A DNA stretch of 64,000 nt, taken from Actinoplanes sp. NBRC 103695. GTDB taxonomy: Bacteria; Actinomycetota; Actinomycetes; Mycobacteriales; Micromonosporaceae. The position numbers and the translations under genes are program-made. Below, one piece after another: positions 27,476-37,400 of this stretch (within the stretch, counting starts at the first letter, position 1; every line of letters begins with the position of its first letter). Under the pieces are notes generated by a model. That model did no database searches. It saw only the letters and a program-made list of their open reading frames with translations, and was not told the DNA's origin. Where the stretch lies: NCBI RefSeq assembly GCF_030269485.1, contig NZ_BSTL01000008.1, forward strand, positions 223,729-287,728, written 5' to 3'.

Positions 27476-27645
27476 GTCCGCGCGAGTGGCCGGCGTCCGC
27501 GCGGGTGGCCGGCGTCCGCGCGGGTGGCCGGCGTCCGCGCGGGTGGCCGGCGTCCGCGCGGGTGGCCGGCGTCCGCGCGGGTGGCCGGCGTCCGCGCGGG
27601 TGGCCGGCGTCCGCGCGAGTGGCCGGGGTCCGCGCGAGTGGCCGG
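27476..27645. repeat. 19-bp tandem array (nine units)
   Basis: Units with consensus gtggccggcgtccgcgcgg begin at 27486 and recur exactly every 19 bases to 27638; the first and the last two carry ga for gg at the unit end. Copies are contiguous with no spacers, so this is a VNTR-type satellite, not CRISPR. Confidence 0.92.
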
Positions 27646-27695
27646 CCAGGACGGTTGCGGCAGCCCGTCCCCACCCGGGAGATGCGCCGGCGGCC

Positions 27696-27750
27696 ACCAC
27701 CGCGACCGGGTACCCCCGGCGGCTACCACCGCGACCGGGTACCCCCGGCC
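27696..27750. repeat. 29-bp direct repeat
   Basis: Two nearly identical copies, offset by 29 bases, of accaccgcgaccgggtaccc followed by cccggcggc (from 27696 and 27725). They lie between the 19-bp array and aspS. Confidence 0.75.
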
Positions 27751-27903
27751 GCCTGGCAACCGCTCGAGCTGCGGCCCGCACCATCCGCCCGGGCACGACA
27801 TCTCGATCTTGAACTGGCTCTGGAAATGGACCCACGGCCGGGCCCGGGACGCGCGGCTGACAGAATGTCGGGTGCGCCATCGACCCTGTGAGGAGACGTT
27901 TCC

Positions 27904-29721
27904 GTGATCCGTACCCATGACGCCGGTTCTCTGCGTGCGAGCGACGCCGGCACGACGGTGACGCTGGCCGGCTGGGTGGCCCGCCGGCGTGACCACGGCG
28001 GGGTCGTCTTCGTGGATCTGCGGGACTCCTCCGGTGTGGTGCAGGTGGTCTTCCGGGAGGAGGACGCGCACGCCCTGCGGAACGAGTTCTGCATCTCGGT
28101 GACCGGGCAGGTGACCGTGCGGCCGGACGGCAACGAGAACCCGGAGCTGCCGACCGGGGCGGTCGAGGTTCCGGTCGACACGCTGACCGTGCTGTCCGAG
28201 GCCGCGCCGCTGCCGTTGCCGGTCGATGACACGGTGACCGCGTCGGACGATCTGCGTCTCAAGTACCGCTACCTGGACCTGCGGCGCAGCGGGCCGGCGA
28301 ACGCGCTGAAGCTGCGCTCGCGGGCCAACCAGCTCGCCCGCGAGGTGCTGCACGCGCGTGACTTCCACGAGATCGAGACGCCGACGCTGACCCGGTCGAC
28401 GCCCGAGGGCGCGCGGGACTTCCTGGTGCCGGTGCGTCTCCAGCCGGGCACCTGGTACGCCCTGCCGCAGTCGCCGCAGCTGTTCAAGCAGCTGCTCATG
28501 GTCGCCGGCCTGGAGCGTTACTACCAGATCGCCCGCTGCTACCGCGACGAGGACTTCCGGGCCGACCGGCAGCCCGAGTTCACCCAGCTGGACATCGAGA
28601 TGTCGTTCGTCACCCAGGACGACGTGATCGCCCTCGGTGAGGAGATCGTCGTCAAGCTGTGGGGCGAGCTCGCCGGCTACCAGGTGCAGACCCCGATCCC
28701 GCGGATCACCTGGCACGACGCCATGTCGCGCTTCGGTTCGGACAAGCCCGATCTTCGGTACGCCCTGGAGCTCACCGATCTGACAACCTACTTCTCGGGT
28801 ACGTCGTTCCGGGTGTTCGCCGGGGCGATCGACGCGGGTGGTTACGTCGGCGCGGTGGTCATGCCGGGCGGGGCTTCGCAGACCCGCAAGGAGCTGGACG
28901 GCTGGCAGGACTGGGCCAAGGCGCGTGGCGCGCGTGGCCTGGCCTATGTCGTGCTGGACGCCGAGACGGGTGAGGCGCGCGGGCCGGTCGCGAAGAACCT
29001 GTCGCCGCAGCACCTGGGCGGCCTGGGTGACGCCGTGGGCGCGAAGCCGGGCGACGCGATCTTCTTCGCCGCCGCGACCGAGCGGCGTGAGGCGCAGGAG
29101 CTGCTGGGTGCGGCCCGCATCGAGATCGCCAAGCGCGCCGGGCTGATCGACGAGTCGGCGTGGGCGTTCTGCTGGGTGGTCGACGCGCCGATGTTCGAAC
29201 GTGTCTCTTCTGACGGGCGAGATGACGGCGGCTGGACCGCGGTGCACCACCCGTTCACGTCGCCCAACGCGGAGTGGATGGACCGGTTCGAGGAGGCGCC
29301 GGACGAGGCTCTGGCGTACGCCTACGACATCGTCTGCAACGGCAACGAGATCGGCGGCGGCAGCGTCCGTATCCACCGTGGTGACGTGCAGAGCCGGGTC
29401 TTCGACCTGCTCGGCATCTCCCCGGACGAGGCGCAGGACAAGTTCGGCTTCCTGCTGGAGGCGTTCAAGTACGGCCCGCCGCCGCACGCCGGCATCGCCA
29501 TCGGCTGGGACCGCACCTGCATGCTGCTCTCCGGCAACGACTCGATCCGCGAGGTCATCGCCTTCCCGAAGACGCGCGGCGGCTTCGACCCGCTGACCAC
29601 GGCCCCGACCCCGATCACCGCCCAGCAGCGCCTCGAGGCCGGCATCGACGCCAAGCCCAAGCCGCCCGCCGGCACCCCGGGCACCGACGGCGTCGCCGTC
29701 CCGGTGGAGAAGTCGAACTAG
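27904..29721 (+). CDS. aspS: Aspartyl-tRNA synthetase
   Basis: Class II synthetase charging tRNA-Asp (possibly also tRNA-Asn if this is a non-discriminating enzyme). 605 residues: N-terminal OB anticodon domain ([19 protein letters not shown]), motif 2 around [26 protein letters not shown], the bacterial GAD insertion (about 290-410), and motif 3 [16 protein letters not shown] at 27904 with GAGGAG upstream. Ends near a terminator shared with the convergent gene. Confidence 0.96.
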   Translation: MIRTHDAGSLRASDAGTTVTLAGWVARRRDHGGVVFVDLRDSSGVVQVVFREEDAHALRNEFCISVTGQVTVRPDGNENPELPTGAVEVPVDTLTVLSEAAPLPLPVDDTVTASDDLRLKYRYLDLRRSGPANALKLRSRANQLAREVLHARDFHEIETPTLTRSTPEGARDFLVPVRLQPGTWYALPQSPQLFKQLLMVAGLERYYQIARCYRDEDFRADRQPEFTQLDIEMSFVTQDDVIALGEEIVVKLWGELAGYQVQTPIPRITWHDAMSRFGSDKPDLRYALELTDLTTYFSGTSFRVFAGAIDAGGYVGAVVMPGGASQTRKELDGWQDWAKARGARGLAYVVLDAETGEARGPVAKNLSPQHLGGLGDAVGAKPGDAIFFAAATERREAQELLGAARIEIAKRAGLIDESAWAFCWVVDAPMFERVSSDGRDDGGWTAVHHPFTSPNAEWMDRFEEAPDEALAYAYDIVCNGNEIGGGSVRIHRGDVQSRVFDLLGISPDEAQDKFGFLLEAFKYGPPPHAGIAIGWDRTCMLLSGNDSIREVIAFPKTRGGFDPLTTAPTPITAQQRLEAGIDAKPKPPAGTPGTDGVAVPVEKSN

Positions 29722-29751
29722 GCGCGGTCGAGCCATCTCACCGGCTCAAGG

Positions 29752-29798
29752 GGGCGACCGCCGCGGAGCGAAGCGGAGCCGGTCAGCTTCGGTCGCCC
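29752..29798. terminator. Long-loop hairpin between convergent genes
   Basis: GGGCGACCG (29752-29760) pairs with CGGTCGCCC (29790-29798); the loop itself can form CCGC/GCGG. It lies between aspS and the convergent GyrI-like gene. No T-run, so termination is inferred from position. Confidence 0.55.
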
Positions 29799-29803
29799 GT
29801 CGG

Positions 29804-30289
29804 TCAGCTCAGCTTGAAGTACAGGTGGGTTTCCCACTTGTGCATGTCGGGCTCCTCGGCCGGGTTGGTGAACATCTGCTCGAGGCGGCATTCCCAGATC
29901 TCGCCCGACGGGGTCTGGCGCATGTCCCAGGTCAGGCCCTGGTCCTGGGCCCAGTCGAGGAGCTTGGCGGTCACCCCGATGAGTTCGTCGGGGTGGCCGA
30001 TGTGGCGGGTTGTCGCGTAGCGGCCGGCGGGCAGGGTGTCGGTGAAGGTCGGCTCGGTGACCTCGACGGGGCCGGTCACCGGGATGCCGGCCTCGACGAC
30101 CAGCTCGGCGGCCATGTCGATGACGCGGTAGCGGAAGAACGGCGGGCCGGCGATCTCCGCGCCGCGGGCGGTCAGGTCGCCGAACATCTCGGGCAGCTGG
30201 TCGGCGACCCGGGCGAACTCGGTCATCGTGATCGACTCGCGGCGGCCGACGTAGGGCTGTTCGTCGCGCTCGACGATGGTGGGCAGCAT
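29804..30289 (-). CDS. GyrI-like small-molecule-binding protein
   Basis: 161-residue stand-alone effector-binding domain of the GyrI/SOUL-like AraC effector-binding superfamily. The duplicated beta-alpha-beta halves start VERDEQPYVGRRESITMTEFARVADQLPEMF and FTDTLPAGRYATTRHIGHPDELIG. There is no DNA-binding domain. Such proteins bind or hydrolyse small hydrophobic compounds. It follows the acetyltransferase gene by seven bases and is likely co-transcribed. Confidence 0.8.
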   Translation of the reverse strand: MLPTIVERDEQPYVGRRESITMTEFARVADQLPEMFGDLTARGAEIAGPPFFRYRVIDMAAELVVEAGIPVTGPVEVTEPTFTDTLPAGRYATTRHIGHPDELIGVTAKLLDWAQDQGLTWDMRQTPSGEIWECRLEQMFTNPAEEPDMHKWETHLYFKLS

Positions 30290-30296
30290 CAGGCCA

Positions 30297-30764
30297 TCAT
30301 CGCGGAGAATGCCGGCGCATGTGCGGGTGCTCGGTCCGCCGGAAGCCGAGGGCGGTGTAGAGCTTCTCGCCGTCGGGGGAGGCCCGCAGGTCGACGGCGC
30401 CGACGCCCTCCTCGTCGAACCACCTGAGCAACGCCTCCATGCAGGCGCGTGAGTAGCCGCGCCGGCGGTGGTCCTCGAGGGTCGCCACGTTGTAGATGTA
30501 ACCGCGGAGGCCGGTGGGGTCGCGGGGGCCGGGCAGCCGCTGGTCGATTTCGCCGACGGCGCAGGCCGCGATGCCGCCGCCGGCCGGCCGGTCGACGACG
30601 AACGCCGCCATCCGGGAGCCGGGGAGCCGTGCTCTGAGGAGGTCGGCGCCGGACGTCATCCATGCGCCGGCATCCGCGGACCCCCACAGCGCCCCCATCA
30701 ATACCGTGCGCAACGTCATCAACTCGTCGGCGTCGTCGGGTCCGGCTCGTCGAACATCGATCAT
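30297..30764 (-). CDS. GNAT-family N-acetyltransferase
   Basis: 155-residue acetyl-CoA-dependent N-acetyltransferase. Motif A is visible as YIYNVATLEDHRRRGYSRACMEALL (R/Q-x-x-G-x-G/A type), followed by AVDLRASPDGEKLYTALGFRRTE. Substrate unknown. ATG 30764 was chosen; an in-frame ATG nine bases upstream is possible. Divergent from an ArsR-type regulator across a 51-base AT-rich gap, suggesting joint control of the GNAT/GyrI pair and the ArsR/MFS pair, as in small drug-resistance modules (inference). Confidence 0.84.
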   Translation of the reverse strand: MIDVRRAGPDDADELMTLRTVLMGALWGSADAGAWMTSGADLLRARLPGSRMAAFVVDRPAGGGIAACAVGEIDQRLPGPRDPTGLRGYIYNVATLEDHRRRGYSRACMEALLRWFDEEGVGAVDLRASPDGEKLYTALGFRRTEHPHMRRHSPR

Positions 30765-30815
30765 GTCCACCATCCTAAGCTTGCACAATTCCTTTGCATA
30801 ACTATTGTGGATAGC
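30765..30815. promoter_or_regulatory. AT-rich divergent promoter with inverted and direct repeats
   Basis: An island much richer in A and T than its surroundings contains the inverted pair CACAAT (30784-30789) and ATTGTG (30804-30809), and direct repeats TTGCAcAA (30781-30788) and TTGCAtAA (30795-30802). These are plausible sites for the adjacent ArsR-type regulator. Exact -10 and -35 elements are ambiguous. Confidence 0.55.
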
Positions 30816-31373
30816 GTGACCGACGACCTGAGCCACGTGCATCTCGACGCCCGCCAGATCCGGCGGCTGGCCCACCCGCTGCGCTCCCGGCTGGTCGGTG
30901 AGCTGCGGCTGAACGGGCCCGCGACGGCCACCCGGCTGGCCGAGCGGTTCGCGACCAACACCGGTGCGACCAGCTATCACCTGCGGCAGCTCGCCGAGGT
31001 GGGGCTGGTCGTCGACGACCCGGGCGGGCACGGCCGGGAGCGCTGGTGGCGGGCCGCGCACGACGTGACGAGCTGGGAGCGCGACGACTTCGCCGGCGAC
31101 CCGGACGCGCAGGCCGCGGCGGACTGGCTGGTCAGCTCGTACGCGAGGAATGTCGCCGACCGCATCGACACCTGGAACCGCGGCGTCGGCGACGAGCCTG
31201 CCGAGTGGCGGGCCGCGGCGCAGTTCAACGACTACATCCTGCGGCTCGACCCGGACGACCTCACCGCGATGCTCGGCGAGCTCGACGACGTGGTCACCCG
31301 GTACACGAAGAAGCGCGGCGGCCGGCAGGTGCTGCTCTACCTGTACCCGGTGCCGTTGGAGGCTGAGAAGTGA
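30816..31373 (+). CDS. ArsR-family winged-helix regulator
   Basis: 185 residues with an N-terminal winged helix (ARQIRRLAHPLRSRLVGELRLNGPATATRLAERFATNTGATSYHLRQLAEVGLV) and a long helical C-terminal region, as in the ArsR/HTH_20 group. No metal-binding CxC motif, so not an arsenic-type sensor. GTG 30816 is preferred; GTG 30807 is in frame. The stop overlaps the MFS gene (GTGA). Probably represses its own operon and the divergent genes. Confidence 0.84.
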   Translation: MTDDLSHVHLDARQIRRLAHPLRSRLVGELRLNGPATATRLAERFATNTGATSYHLRQLAEVGLVVDDPGGHGRERWWRAAHDVTSWERDDFAGDPDAQAAADWLVSSYARNVADRIDTWNRGVGDEPAEWRAAAQFNDYILRLDPDDLTAMLGELDDVVTRYTKKRGGRQVLLYLYPVPLEAEK

Positions 31374-32635
31374 GGCGCTTCCTGTTTCTGCTCGGGCTGC
31401 GCTGGTTCCCGGTCGGGTTGATGATCCCGGTGCTGGTCCTGCTGCCGATGGAACGCGGGTTGAGCATCGCCCAGATCGGCACCGCCGCCGCCGTGCAGGG
31501 CATCGTCGTGCTGCTGCTCGAGCTGCCGACCGGCGGCCTCTCCGACGCGATCGGCCGCCGCCCGGTCCTGCTGCTCGCGAGCGCGATCAACGTGGTCGCC
31601 CTCGGGGTGCTGGCGATCGCCGACACGCTGCCCCTGTTGATGCTGGTCTTCCTGCTGCAGGGCGTCTTCCGGGCGCTGGACAGCGGCCCGCTCGAGGCCT
31701 GGTACGTGGACCGCGCACTGGCCGCCGACCCGGACGCCGACATCGAGACCGGGCTCAGCCGCAGCGGCGTCGTGCTCGGCCTGGCGATCGGCGGCGGCGC
31801 CCTGCTCGGCGGCGGGCTGGTCGCGTGGACGTCGCTGCTGGTCCCGGTGCTGGTGGGCGTCGGGTTCGCCGCGATCGACGTGGTCGCGATCGCGCTGCTG
31901 CTGACCGAGGACCGGCCGGCCCGGGGCATGGCCGCGCTGGTCGCCTCGGCCCGGGGCGTGCCCGCGGCGATCGGCGGCGCGCTCCGGCTGGCCCGGCGCA
32001 ACCGGGTGCTCGCCGCCCTGATCGCGGTCGAGCTGTTCTGGGGCTTCGGGATGCCGACCTTCGAGACGCTCATGCCGGTCCGGCTGGCGGGGGTGCTCGG
32101 CGACCCCGGCGACGCGGCCGCCCTGATGGGGCCGGCCGGCGCCGCCGCCTGGGCGGCCTCGGCGGTGGGTGCTGCGCTCGTACCCCTGCTGATCAGGCGG
32201 ATCGGCACCCGCTGGACCGGTTTCACCCTGCGCATCGCGCAGGGCCTGACCATCGGCGGCATGGCCTTGCTGGCCGGACCGGCCGGGATCATCGCCGCCT
32301 ACCTGCTCTGTTACACGATGCACGGCGCGGCGAACCCGGTGCACTCGGCGCTGCTGCACCGGCAGGTCGACGGGCCGCACCGGGCCAGCGTGCTCTCGCT
32401 GAACTCGATGATGTCCCAGCCCGGCTTCGCGCTCGGCATCGTCGTGCTGACCGCGATCGCGGCCGGCGCGGGCACTCCACTGGCGATGGCGGTGGGCGCG
32501 GTGGTGCTCGCCGCGGCGGCGCCTCTCTACCTCGTCCACCGTGGAGTTTCAGCAGGTGGCACAGGTGGGTATGACGCGGAGCGAAGTGCTCTCACCCCCG
32601 GAGGACAAACATGCTCGCCATTGCCGCAGCCGTAG
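31370..32635 (+). CDS. MFS transporter
   Basis: 421-residue permease with about 12 predicted helices (FLFLLGLRWFPVGLMIPVLVLLP to VVLAAAAPLYLVH), and the loop 2-3 motif GGLSDAIGRRPVLL typical of drug/proton antiporters. Coupled to the ArsR gene by GTGA, so it is probably an exporter under that repressor. The last residues overlap the start of the following small gene by 25 bases. Confidence 0.85.
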   Translation: MRRFLFLLGLRWFPVGLMIPVLVLLPMERGLSIAQIGTAAAVQGIVVLLLELPTGGLSDAIGRRPVLLLASAINVVALGVLAIADTLPLLMLVFLLQGVFRALDSGPLEAWYVDRALAADPDADIETGLSRSGVVLGLAIGGGALLGGGLVAWTSLLVPVLVGVGFAAIDVVAIALLLTEDRPARGMAALVASARGVPAAIGGALRLARRNRVLAALIAVELFWGFGMPTFETLMPVRLAGVLGDPGDAAALMGPAGAAAWAASAVGAALVPLLIRRIGTRWTGFTLRIAQGLTIGGMALLAGPAGIIAAYLLCYTMHGAANPVHSALLHRQVDGPHRASVLSLNSMMSQPGFALGIVVLTAIAAGAGTPLAMAVGAVVLAAAAPLYLVHRGVSAGGTGGYDAERSALTPGGQTCSPLPQP

Positions 32636-32829
32636 TTTTCGGCATCTACCTTCTGCTCGACCTGCTCGACGTCGTCCCCAAGGGCGACCTCTTCACTTTC
32701 GACACGTTCGCCATGCTCGGGTTGCTGCTGCTGTCGCTCTACCTGGCCGGCGTCGGCAGCGGGCCGCGCTCCGGTTCGGGCAGCGGGGGCGGCCGCCGGT
32801 TCTACGGCCGTCGCCCGGGACGCGGCTGA
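32611..32829 (+). CDS. Small two-helix membrane protein
   Basis: 72 residues: two hydrophobic segments (about 2-20, [21 protein letters not shown], and 33-48, [15 protein letters not shown]) and a basic Gly/Ser/Arg-rich tail. The ATG is preceded by GGAGG at eight bases, which supports translation despite its overlap with the MFS gene. Function unknown; not recognised as a known family. Confidence 0.65.
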   Translation: MLAIAAAVVFGIYLLLDLLDVVPKGDLFTFDTFAMLGLLLLSLYLAGVGSGPRSGSGSGGGRRFYGRRPGRG

Positions 32830-32902
32830 CGCATCGACGAGTGGGCCGGCCGTCCTCCGTGCGTTTCGGGCATCGGGGGACGGCCGGTACTCTCTGCTGC
32901 TG

Positions 32903-34456
32903 ATGGAACCCGACGGGCTGTTCTCGCTCCAGGCACCCGCGGCGGCCGGGCACTCCGTGCCGCCCGGATTCGCGCCGCCCGCCTCGGACTCGCCGCTGCC
33001 CGTCCGGATGCGCCCGGCGACCCTCGATGAGCTGGTCGGACAGCAGCATCTGCTGGCGCCCGGCGCTCCGCTGCGCCAGCTGGTCACCGGCTCCTCACCG
33101 ATGTCGGTGATCCTCTGGGGCCCGCCCGGGACAGGCAAGACGACGATCGCTCATCTGGTGGCGTCGGCTACCGACCGTAAGTTCGTCGCCATGTCGGCGC
33201 TGACCGCCGGCGTCAAGGATGTGCGCTCGGTGATCGACATCGCCCGCCGGGAACGCCGCGCCGGTGGCCCGCCCACCGTCCTGTTCATCGACGAGGTGCA
33301 CCGCTTCAGCAAGACCCAGCAGGACTCGCTGCTCGCCGCGGTCGAGGATCGCACGGTCGCGTTGCTCGCCGCGACGACCGAAAATCCGTACTTCTCGATC
33401 ATTTCGCCGCTGCTGTCGCGCTGCGTGCTGCTGACGCTGCACGCGCTCGACGACGACGCGGTGCGCTCCCTGGTGCGGCGCGCGGTCACCGACGAGCGCG
33501 GGCTGGGCGGTGCGGTCACGCTCACGTCAGAGGCAGAGGACCATCTGGTACGCCTGGCCGGCGGCGATGTCCGCAAGGCGCTGACGGCGCTGGAGGCCGC
33601 CGCGTCGTCCGCCGATGCCCAGGGCGCCGGGGAGATCGACCTGGCCACCGCGGAGAAAGCGGTGGACGTGGCGGCCGTCCGCTACGACCGCGACGGCGAC
33701 GCCCACTACGACGTGACCAGCGCCTTCATCAAGAGCATGCGTGGCTCCGACCCGGACGCCGCCCTGCACTGGCTGGCCCGGATGCTGGTGGCGGGGGAGG
33801 ACCCGCGGTTCATCGCCCGGCGCATCGTGATCTTCGCCAGCGAGGACGTCGGGATGGCCGACCCGCAGGCGCTGCTGGTGGCGACCGCCGCTGCCCAGGC
33901 CGTACAGAACGTGGGTCTGCCCGAAGCTCAGCTCAACCTGGCGCAGGCGGTCGTGCACTTGGCGACCGCGCCCAAGTCGAACAGCGTGACCACCGCGATC
34001 GGCGCGGCCATCGCGGACATCAGGTCGGGACGAGGCGGTGCCGTCCCGGCACATCTTCGCGATGCGCACTACCCCGGCTCGCGTGGTCTTGGTCACGGTC
34101 GAGGTTACCGATATCCGCACGATGACCCACGTGGTGTCGTTAAGCAGCAGTATGTCCCGGATGACCTGGTCGGGGCTGATTACTATCAGCCCTCCGAGCA
34201 CGGCGCCGAACGCGCCGTCGCCGAGCGTCTGCCGAGGCTGCGGCGCATCGTCCGGGGCACTCCCGGGCAGTCGGCGGCCCCGGCGCGGTCGTCGGACGCC
34301 TCCCGCGAGGCGCAGCCGTCGAACGGCAGCGCGGGTTCGCCCGTACATTCGGCCGACAGCGCGGCACAGGATTCGACCGTAGGCTCGGCGGCTGGCGACC
34401 ATATAGACGCCGACCGAGACGACAGCGGCACAGCCGCCGGAGAGGAACAGCCGTGA
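32903..34456 (+). CDS. rarA: Replication-associated recombination protein A (RarA/MgsA AAA ATPase)
   Basis: Clamp-loader-like AAA+ ATPase acting at stalled replication forks. 517 residues: Walker [10 protein letters not shown] near 73, Walker [10 protein letters not shown], sensor AATTENPYF, arginine-finger segment LLSRC and the C-terminal tetramerisation region ([22 protein letters not shown]). An extra low-complexity tail of about 70 residues after PRLRRIVRG is rich in Ser/Ala and encoded by somewhat less GC-biased DNA. ATG at 32903; the stop overlaps the next gene (GTGA). Confidence 0.93.
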   Translation: MEPDGLFSLQAPAAAGHSVPPGFAPPASDSPLPVRMRPATLDELVGQQHLLAPGAPLRQLVTGSSPMSVILWGPPGTGKTTIAHLVASATDRKFVAMSALTAGVKDVRSVIDIARRERRAGGPPTVLFIDEVHRFSKTQQDSLLAAVEDRTVALLAATTENPYFSIISPLLSRCVLLTLHALDDDAVRSLVRRAVTDERGLGGAVTLTSEAEDHLVRLAGGDVRKALTALEAAASSADAQGAGEIDLATAEKAVDVAAVRYDRDGDAHYDVTSAFIKSMRGSDPDAALHWLARMLVAGEDPRFIARRIVIFASEDVGMADPQALLVATAAAQAVQNVGLPEAQLNLAQAVVHLATAPKSNSVTTAIGAAIADIRSGRGGAVPAHLRDAHYPGSRGLGHGRGYRYPHDDPRGVVKQQYVPDDLVGADYYQPSEHGAERAVAERLPRLRRIVRGTPGQSAAPARSSDASREAQPSNGSAGSPVHSADSAAQDSTVGSAAGDHIDADRDDSGTAAGEEQP

Positions 34457-37400
34457 GCCCGCGCGGTGCCGAACGGCCCGACGACGACGCCGAGCTGCGC
34501 ACCACGGACCAGGCCGGCCGCAAAGGCCGGCGGTTCGGGCGCGGCCGGCCGGAGCCTGTCGAGCCCGAGGTGATCCCGCAGGAGGAGACCGGCTGGCTGG
34601 ACGAGCTGCGCACGGCCAAGCAGGAACGCGGCGCGATCGGCCCCGGCAAGGTCAGCGACGGGCGCAGCAGCCGGACCGGCGCGGTGGCTCCCGGGCCGGA
34701 CGACGAACCCGGCCCGCCGCCCGCGCCGCCCTCATCCACGCGGCCCTCGTCCACGCAGCCCTCATCCGCGCCGGTCAGCCCGGCGCGAGCCCGGTTCGAC
34801 GAGTCGTGGCAGAACGCGTCCGGGTCGTGGCAGACGACCTCCGGGTCCTGGCAGGCGGCCTCGGTCGAACAACCCCAGGTTCCCGGTCGCGAAGCCGGGC
34901 CCGGGCGTGGACGACGGCAGATCGATCCGGGAGGTCCGTCACCCTCGAGCGCGGCCGGCTCCGGTCCCGCTCCGGGCAGCCCGCCTCCCTCCGGCCCCGC
35001 TGCTCAGGACAGTCCGGCGCGGGGGTACGGCGGTCCGGCACCGGACAGTCCGGCGCGCGGGTACGGCGGTCCGGCACCGGGCAGCCCGGCCCGTGGATAC
35101 AGCGGTTCGCCCGCGGGTGTGATCCCGGCCAGCGGGAACGCGCCCGCGGTCCCGCCGGGCGCCACACCTCCGCCGGCCGCGCCCCCGCCCGCCGGTCCGC
35201 CCGGTCCGACGCGCGGCACCGGCCGGGTGCCTCTGTCGCCCACGGCCGGTCGGTTGCCCGACCGGGAGCAGCCGTCCGGGCCGATCCGGCGGCCGGGTCT
35301 CAGCGATGAGCCCTCGGGGCCGATCCGGCGGCCGCAGAGTCTCGAGGACCAGCCGTCCGGGGTGATCCGGCGCGCTCCGCGGGACGAGCCGTCCGGCCCG
35401 ATCCCGCGCGGGACGCCGCCCGCGGGCGGGCGTGCCGGCCGGGCCGCTCCCGGTGGACGTCCGCCGGGTGCGCAACCGCCCGCCGGAATGGGTGGGCAGC
35501 CTGCCGGAATGGGCCAGCAACCAGCCGGAACGGGTGGGCAACCATCTGGGATGGGTGCGCAACCGCCTCCCGCACCGGGTGTGAGGCCGCCTGCCGGGAT
35601 GGGTGGGCAGCCGCCCGCGGGCACCGGCCGGGTGGCTCCGCCGGATGGCGGCGGACGGCACGCGAGCGGCGAGTTCGCCCAGGTCGCACCGCCTCCCGCG
35701 CGCGGGCGTGGCGCGGCCGGCCCGGAAGTCGAGGGCACCGGACGGCACGGGCTGCCGGAGCCGGGCCACCGCACCGGACCGATCCCGCAGGGACAGCGCG
35801 GCATGCCGCCGTCGGGTACGCAGCAGCCGCAGGGACAACGTGGCATGCAGCCGCCGCCCGGGACGCAGCCGCAAGGGGCACGCGCGCGCGGGCCGCAGCC
35901 GCCGGACACTCAGCAGCCCGGAACGCAGCAGCCCGGAACGCATCAGCACGGGACGCAACAGCCGGGTCCGCAGGCCACCGGAACGCAGCCGCGGCCCGGT
36001 GGACGTGCGCCTGGTACGGGCCGGCCTACCGGCAGCATCGCGGGTGTCGGGCCGACCGGGCAGCCGGTGCGGGCCACCGCCAGCATCGTGCCGCCGGTCG
36101 TGCCCGGACGCGAGGGCGCGCGGGCTCCGGCGATCCCGGGGCGTGCGGGAGCGATGGCGGACAGCCCTTCCGGGCCGATTCGTCGTCCGGGCGAGCAGAC
36201 CGGCCGCGGCACCGGACGGATGCCCCGGCCGACGCAGCCCGGCCAGCGTCAGCCCGGCGGCCAGCGTCAGCCCGGTGACCAGCGTCAGCCCGGTGACCAG
36301 GGCCCGAACGCCCTCCACGGCGACCCGCGACGCCCCGACCAGGCGCCGAACGACCCGCAGGGCCAGCGCCCGGGCCGCCGCGGACCGCAGGACGGGCCGA
36401 CACGCGCCGGTCGCGCTGCTCCGCGCCCGCAGCCGGGCGAGACCAGCCAGCCCCTCCCAGGGCGAGCAGGCCGGGCACCCGGCGTCGAGGACAGCCAGGG
36501 AATGCCGCTCCGCGCGGGCCGTCCGCCGGGCGTCGAGGACAGCCAGAGCTTCCCGGCCCAGGCCGGCCGGGCCCCGGGTGTGGACGACAGCCAAGGTTTC
36601 CCGGCTCGCGCCGGTCGGCCGCCGGGTGTCGAGGACAGTCAGGGCTTCCCGGCTCGCGCTGGTCGGGTGCCGGGTGTCGAGGACAGTCAGGGTTTCGCGG
36701 CTCGTGGTGGTCGTGCGCCGGGTGTCGAGGACAGTCAGGGCTTTGCGACGCGCTCGGGTCGGGGCCCGGGTGTCGAGGACAGTCAGGGGCTGGCGATCCG
36801 GGCCGGTTCGCCGGGGCGGGCGAGCGTGCCCGCGCCCGAAGCCGGTCCGTCGGCGCCGGGGCGGGCTTCGGTGCCGGCTCCGCCCGCGGGTCGCGCGGAC
36901 GCGCCGTCGCGGGCCGAGCAGACGGGGCCGCGGGCCCGGTTCGCGACCGGTGAGTTCAGCCGCGCCTCGCTGACCGGGGCGGCCGAGGCCGGGTGGGCCG
37001 TGGTTCCCGGACAGGTGAGCCCGAGCGCGCGGCCGGTGTCGCCGGCCGACGAGACGGCGGGTCGTCCGGGGATGCGCCGCGGCGGGCGGCACAGCGGGGA
37101 GTTCACCCAGGTCGAGCCCGGGGAATCGACCGGCGGACGGCACAGCGGCGGCGAACCCGCGGGGCGTGCGGCGGTGCCGGCGCCCGGCGAGCCGCGGACG
37201 CACGGCCGGCACAGCGGCGAGTTCACGCAGGTCCAGTCGCGCGCCGCCGGTGGGGCCGGCCGGGCAGGTGTGCCGGTGCCGGGCGACGTCAGCCAGGCCA
37301 TCCCACGCCACGGCGCACCGGAGCCGTCCGGCCGCGCGAACGTGGCCGAGCCGTCCGGCCGCGCGAGTGTGGCTGAGCCGACGGGCCGCGCGAGTGTGGC

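Larger units (their letters stand above)
26917..27903. other. Repeat-rich intergenic region before aspS
   Basis: About 990 bases with no convincing gene; long open frames on both strands are products of GC-rich repeats. Contents include (tcgctg)4 at 27123-27146, degenerate gccgccccgct-type repeats to about 27260, two 19-bp units ggtaggaccgggcgcgagc at 27306-27343, a 7-bp inverted pair CTACCAC/GTGGTAG near 27409-27431, the main 19-bp array, and a 29-bp direct repeat. The last 100 bases are less repetitive and should carry the aspS promoter; GAGGAG precedes the aspS start. Confidence 0.6.

Noticed and set aside
27476..27645. CRISPR-like regular array
   Set aside because: Units are contiguous 19-mers without variable spacers, and no cas genes are in the window; it is a tandem satellite.
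26990..27880. Long open frames through the repeat region on both strands
   Set aside because: They arise from GC-rich repeats whose period is not a multiple of three; translations are low-complexity, with no ribosome-binding site or family similarity.
27904..29721. Claim that AspRS is non-discriminating
   Set aside because: The discriminating residues cannot be judged safely by eye, and gatCAB/asnS are outside the window.
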